DNA of 7,192 bases from DATKMS01 sp041497995 (GTDB lineage: Bacteria; Desulfobacterota; Binatia; HRBIN30), in assembly GCA_041497995.1 (NCBI GenBank), contig JBGQHM010000348.1, forward strand, positions 1 to 7,192. The letters run 5' to 3'. Positions 6,677 through 7,192 of this stretch are shown one piece after another. The position numbers and the translations under genes are program-made. A model generated the notes under the pieces. That model made no database searches, was not told the origin of the DNA, and worked only from the letters and a program-made list of their open reading frames with translations. Position 1 is the first letter of the stretch. Every line of letters starts with the position of its first letter.

Positions 6677-7192
6677 CTATGCCCGTTGCTTCGCGGGCAC
6701 CGCGCGGCTCATCACCGCCGGCGTTGGCGTCGGCGGTATCGGCACGTCACTGCACGGATCGGAGGCGCAGAGGGCACACGTCCCAGTCTCCGGATCGCGG
6801 TCTGTGGTCGAACACCACGAGAACTCCAGCGGCGATGCGGACAGCCGGGAGAGCGTGCAACACGCGCTACGCAAGGTCCACTCGCCGCTGTCCTTACACG
6901 CTGATGAGCCGTGGTAACAGAACCCCTCCGGCGTCGGTGTCGGCGAGGGCTGGCCACAGACGCTGCCGCACCCGCCTGGACAACTCCCCGGGCAGAGCGG
7001 CACTTCGCCATCCGTGCAGGGCGGCGGCGTACACACGACCACCGCTGGCGTCGGAGTCGGCGTGGCGCAGATGAATCCGCAGCCGCCGATGCATCCGTCA
7101 GGGCACGACCGCACCTCCCCCGGCCCGCACTGCGGCGGCGTGCACACGGGATACGGCGGTGGTGTGGGTGTCGCGCTGACCGTCGGGATCAC
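6677..7192 (-). CDS. Cys-rich, Thr-Pro-linked probable exported protein, 5' end outside window
   Basis: I do not recognise a characterised family. The frame is open to the right edge; the GTG at the very edge is no evidence of a true start, and the N-terminus (with any signal peptide) is probably outside. The visible 171 residues contain two near-identical Cys modules (17-42 and 54-79), each with the spacing C-x4-C-x7-C-x3-C-x3-C-x3-C and the core CTPPxC..GEV..CP..C.GGCG..C. ATPTPTP and PSPTPTP linkers flank them. A different region follows (91-148) with eight cysteines, including an adjacent CC pair and C-x2-C. A PIPPTPTP tail ends the protein with no membrane anchor. The even cysteine numbers suggest disulfide-bonded extracellular modules; metal binding is less likely but not excluded. 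It lies 28 nt upstream of the cohesin-like gene on the same strand, so the two probably form an operon. Confidence 0.75.
   Translation of the reverse strand: MIPTVSATPTPPPYPVCTPPQCGPGEVRSCPDGCIGGCGFICATPTPTPAVVVCTPPPCTDGEVPLCPGSCPGGCGSVCGQPSPTPTPEGFCYHGSSACKDSGEWTLRSACCTLSRLSASPLEFSWCSTTDRDPETGTCALCASDPCSDVPIPPTPTPAVMSRAVPAKQRA
6956..7144 (-). repeat. Two Cys-rich modules, 111-bp period
   Basis: The modules lie at 7144-7067 and 7033-6956 on the minus strand, offset by exactly 37 codons. All six cysteines of each module coincide in spacing, as do the Pro-Pro, Gly-Glu-Val and Gly-Gly-Cys-Gly positions. Further copies may lie beyond the right edge, since the sequence there (ATPTPPPYPV) is again a linker of the same kind. 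Confidence 0.88.

Noticed and set aside
6680..6699. Inverted repeat TGCCCG...CGGGCA as a possible terminator
   Set aside because: The 6-bp stem lies inside the last codons of the Cys-rich gene, has no following T-run on either strand, and precedes a closely spaced downstream gene, so termination there is unlikely.
6712..7094. Alternative minus-strand frames (6712-7011 and 6894-7094) in the Cys-rich region
   Set aside because: They are out-of-frame readings of the repeat DNA, Arg-rich without domain features; the longer frame has regular Cys modules and linkers.

Overview
The window looks like chromosomal DNA from a high-GC, Gram-negative-type bacterium. It carries five protein genes and almost no spacer, and two of the genes run off the window ends. 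The strongest lineage hints are on the right: a secreted protein built from cohesin-like beta-sandwich repeats joined by Thr-Pro linkers and ending in a Gly-Gly-Gly-Cys plus membrane-helix plus basic tail, and a neighbouring Cys-rich protein with Thr-Pro linkers. From memory, this style is common in uncultured deltaproteobacterial relatives such as Binatota-like or Myxococcota-like lineages. That placement is an inference and was not tested.

Left to right, the plus strand carries three co-directional genes. The first is a nearly complete NCS2/AzgA-type purine permease (1-1306, 5' end outside the window). After 2 nt comes a polytopic membrane protein with C-terminal tetratricopeptide repeats (1309-3012), and after a further 48 nt its close paralogue (3061-4875). 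The two paralogues have the layout of GT-C-fold, TMTC/protein-mannosyltransferase-like proteins: an Asp-Asp motif just after the first membrane helix, about ten or eleven membrane helices, then TPRs. They differ mainly by one TPR unit (three against four).

The minus strand carries two genes read toward the left. A Cys-rich, Pro/Thr-rich protein (6677-7192, 5' end outside the window) is followed after 28 nt by a 603-residue secreted protein (4837-6648) with three cohesin-like domains, preceded by a strong ribosome binding site. The two are probably cotranscribed. The cohesin-like gene meets the second GT-C paralogue tail to tail with a 39-nt overlap of coding sequence.

The most interesting reading is that the two GT-C-like enzymes, whose TPRs are expected on the periplasmic side, act on exported proteins. 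The adjacent secreted beta-sandwich and Thr/Pro-rich proteins would be natural candidate substrates. This is speculation from gene proximity and from what eukaryotic TMTC enzymes do. I see no RNA genes, CRISPR arrays, insertion sequences, or gene-free stretches above 300 bases.
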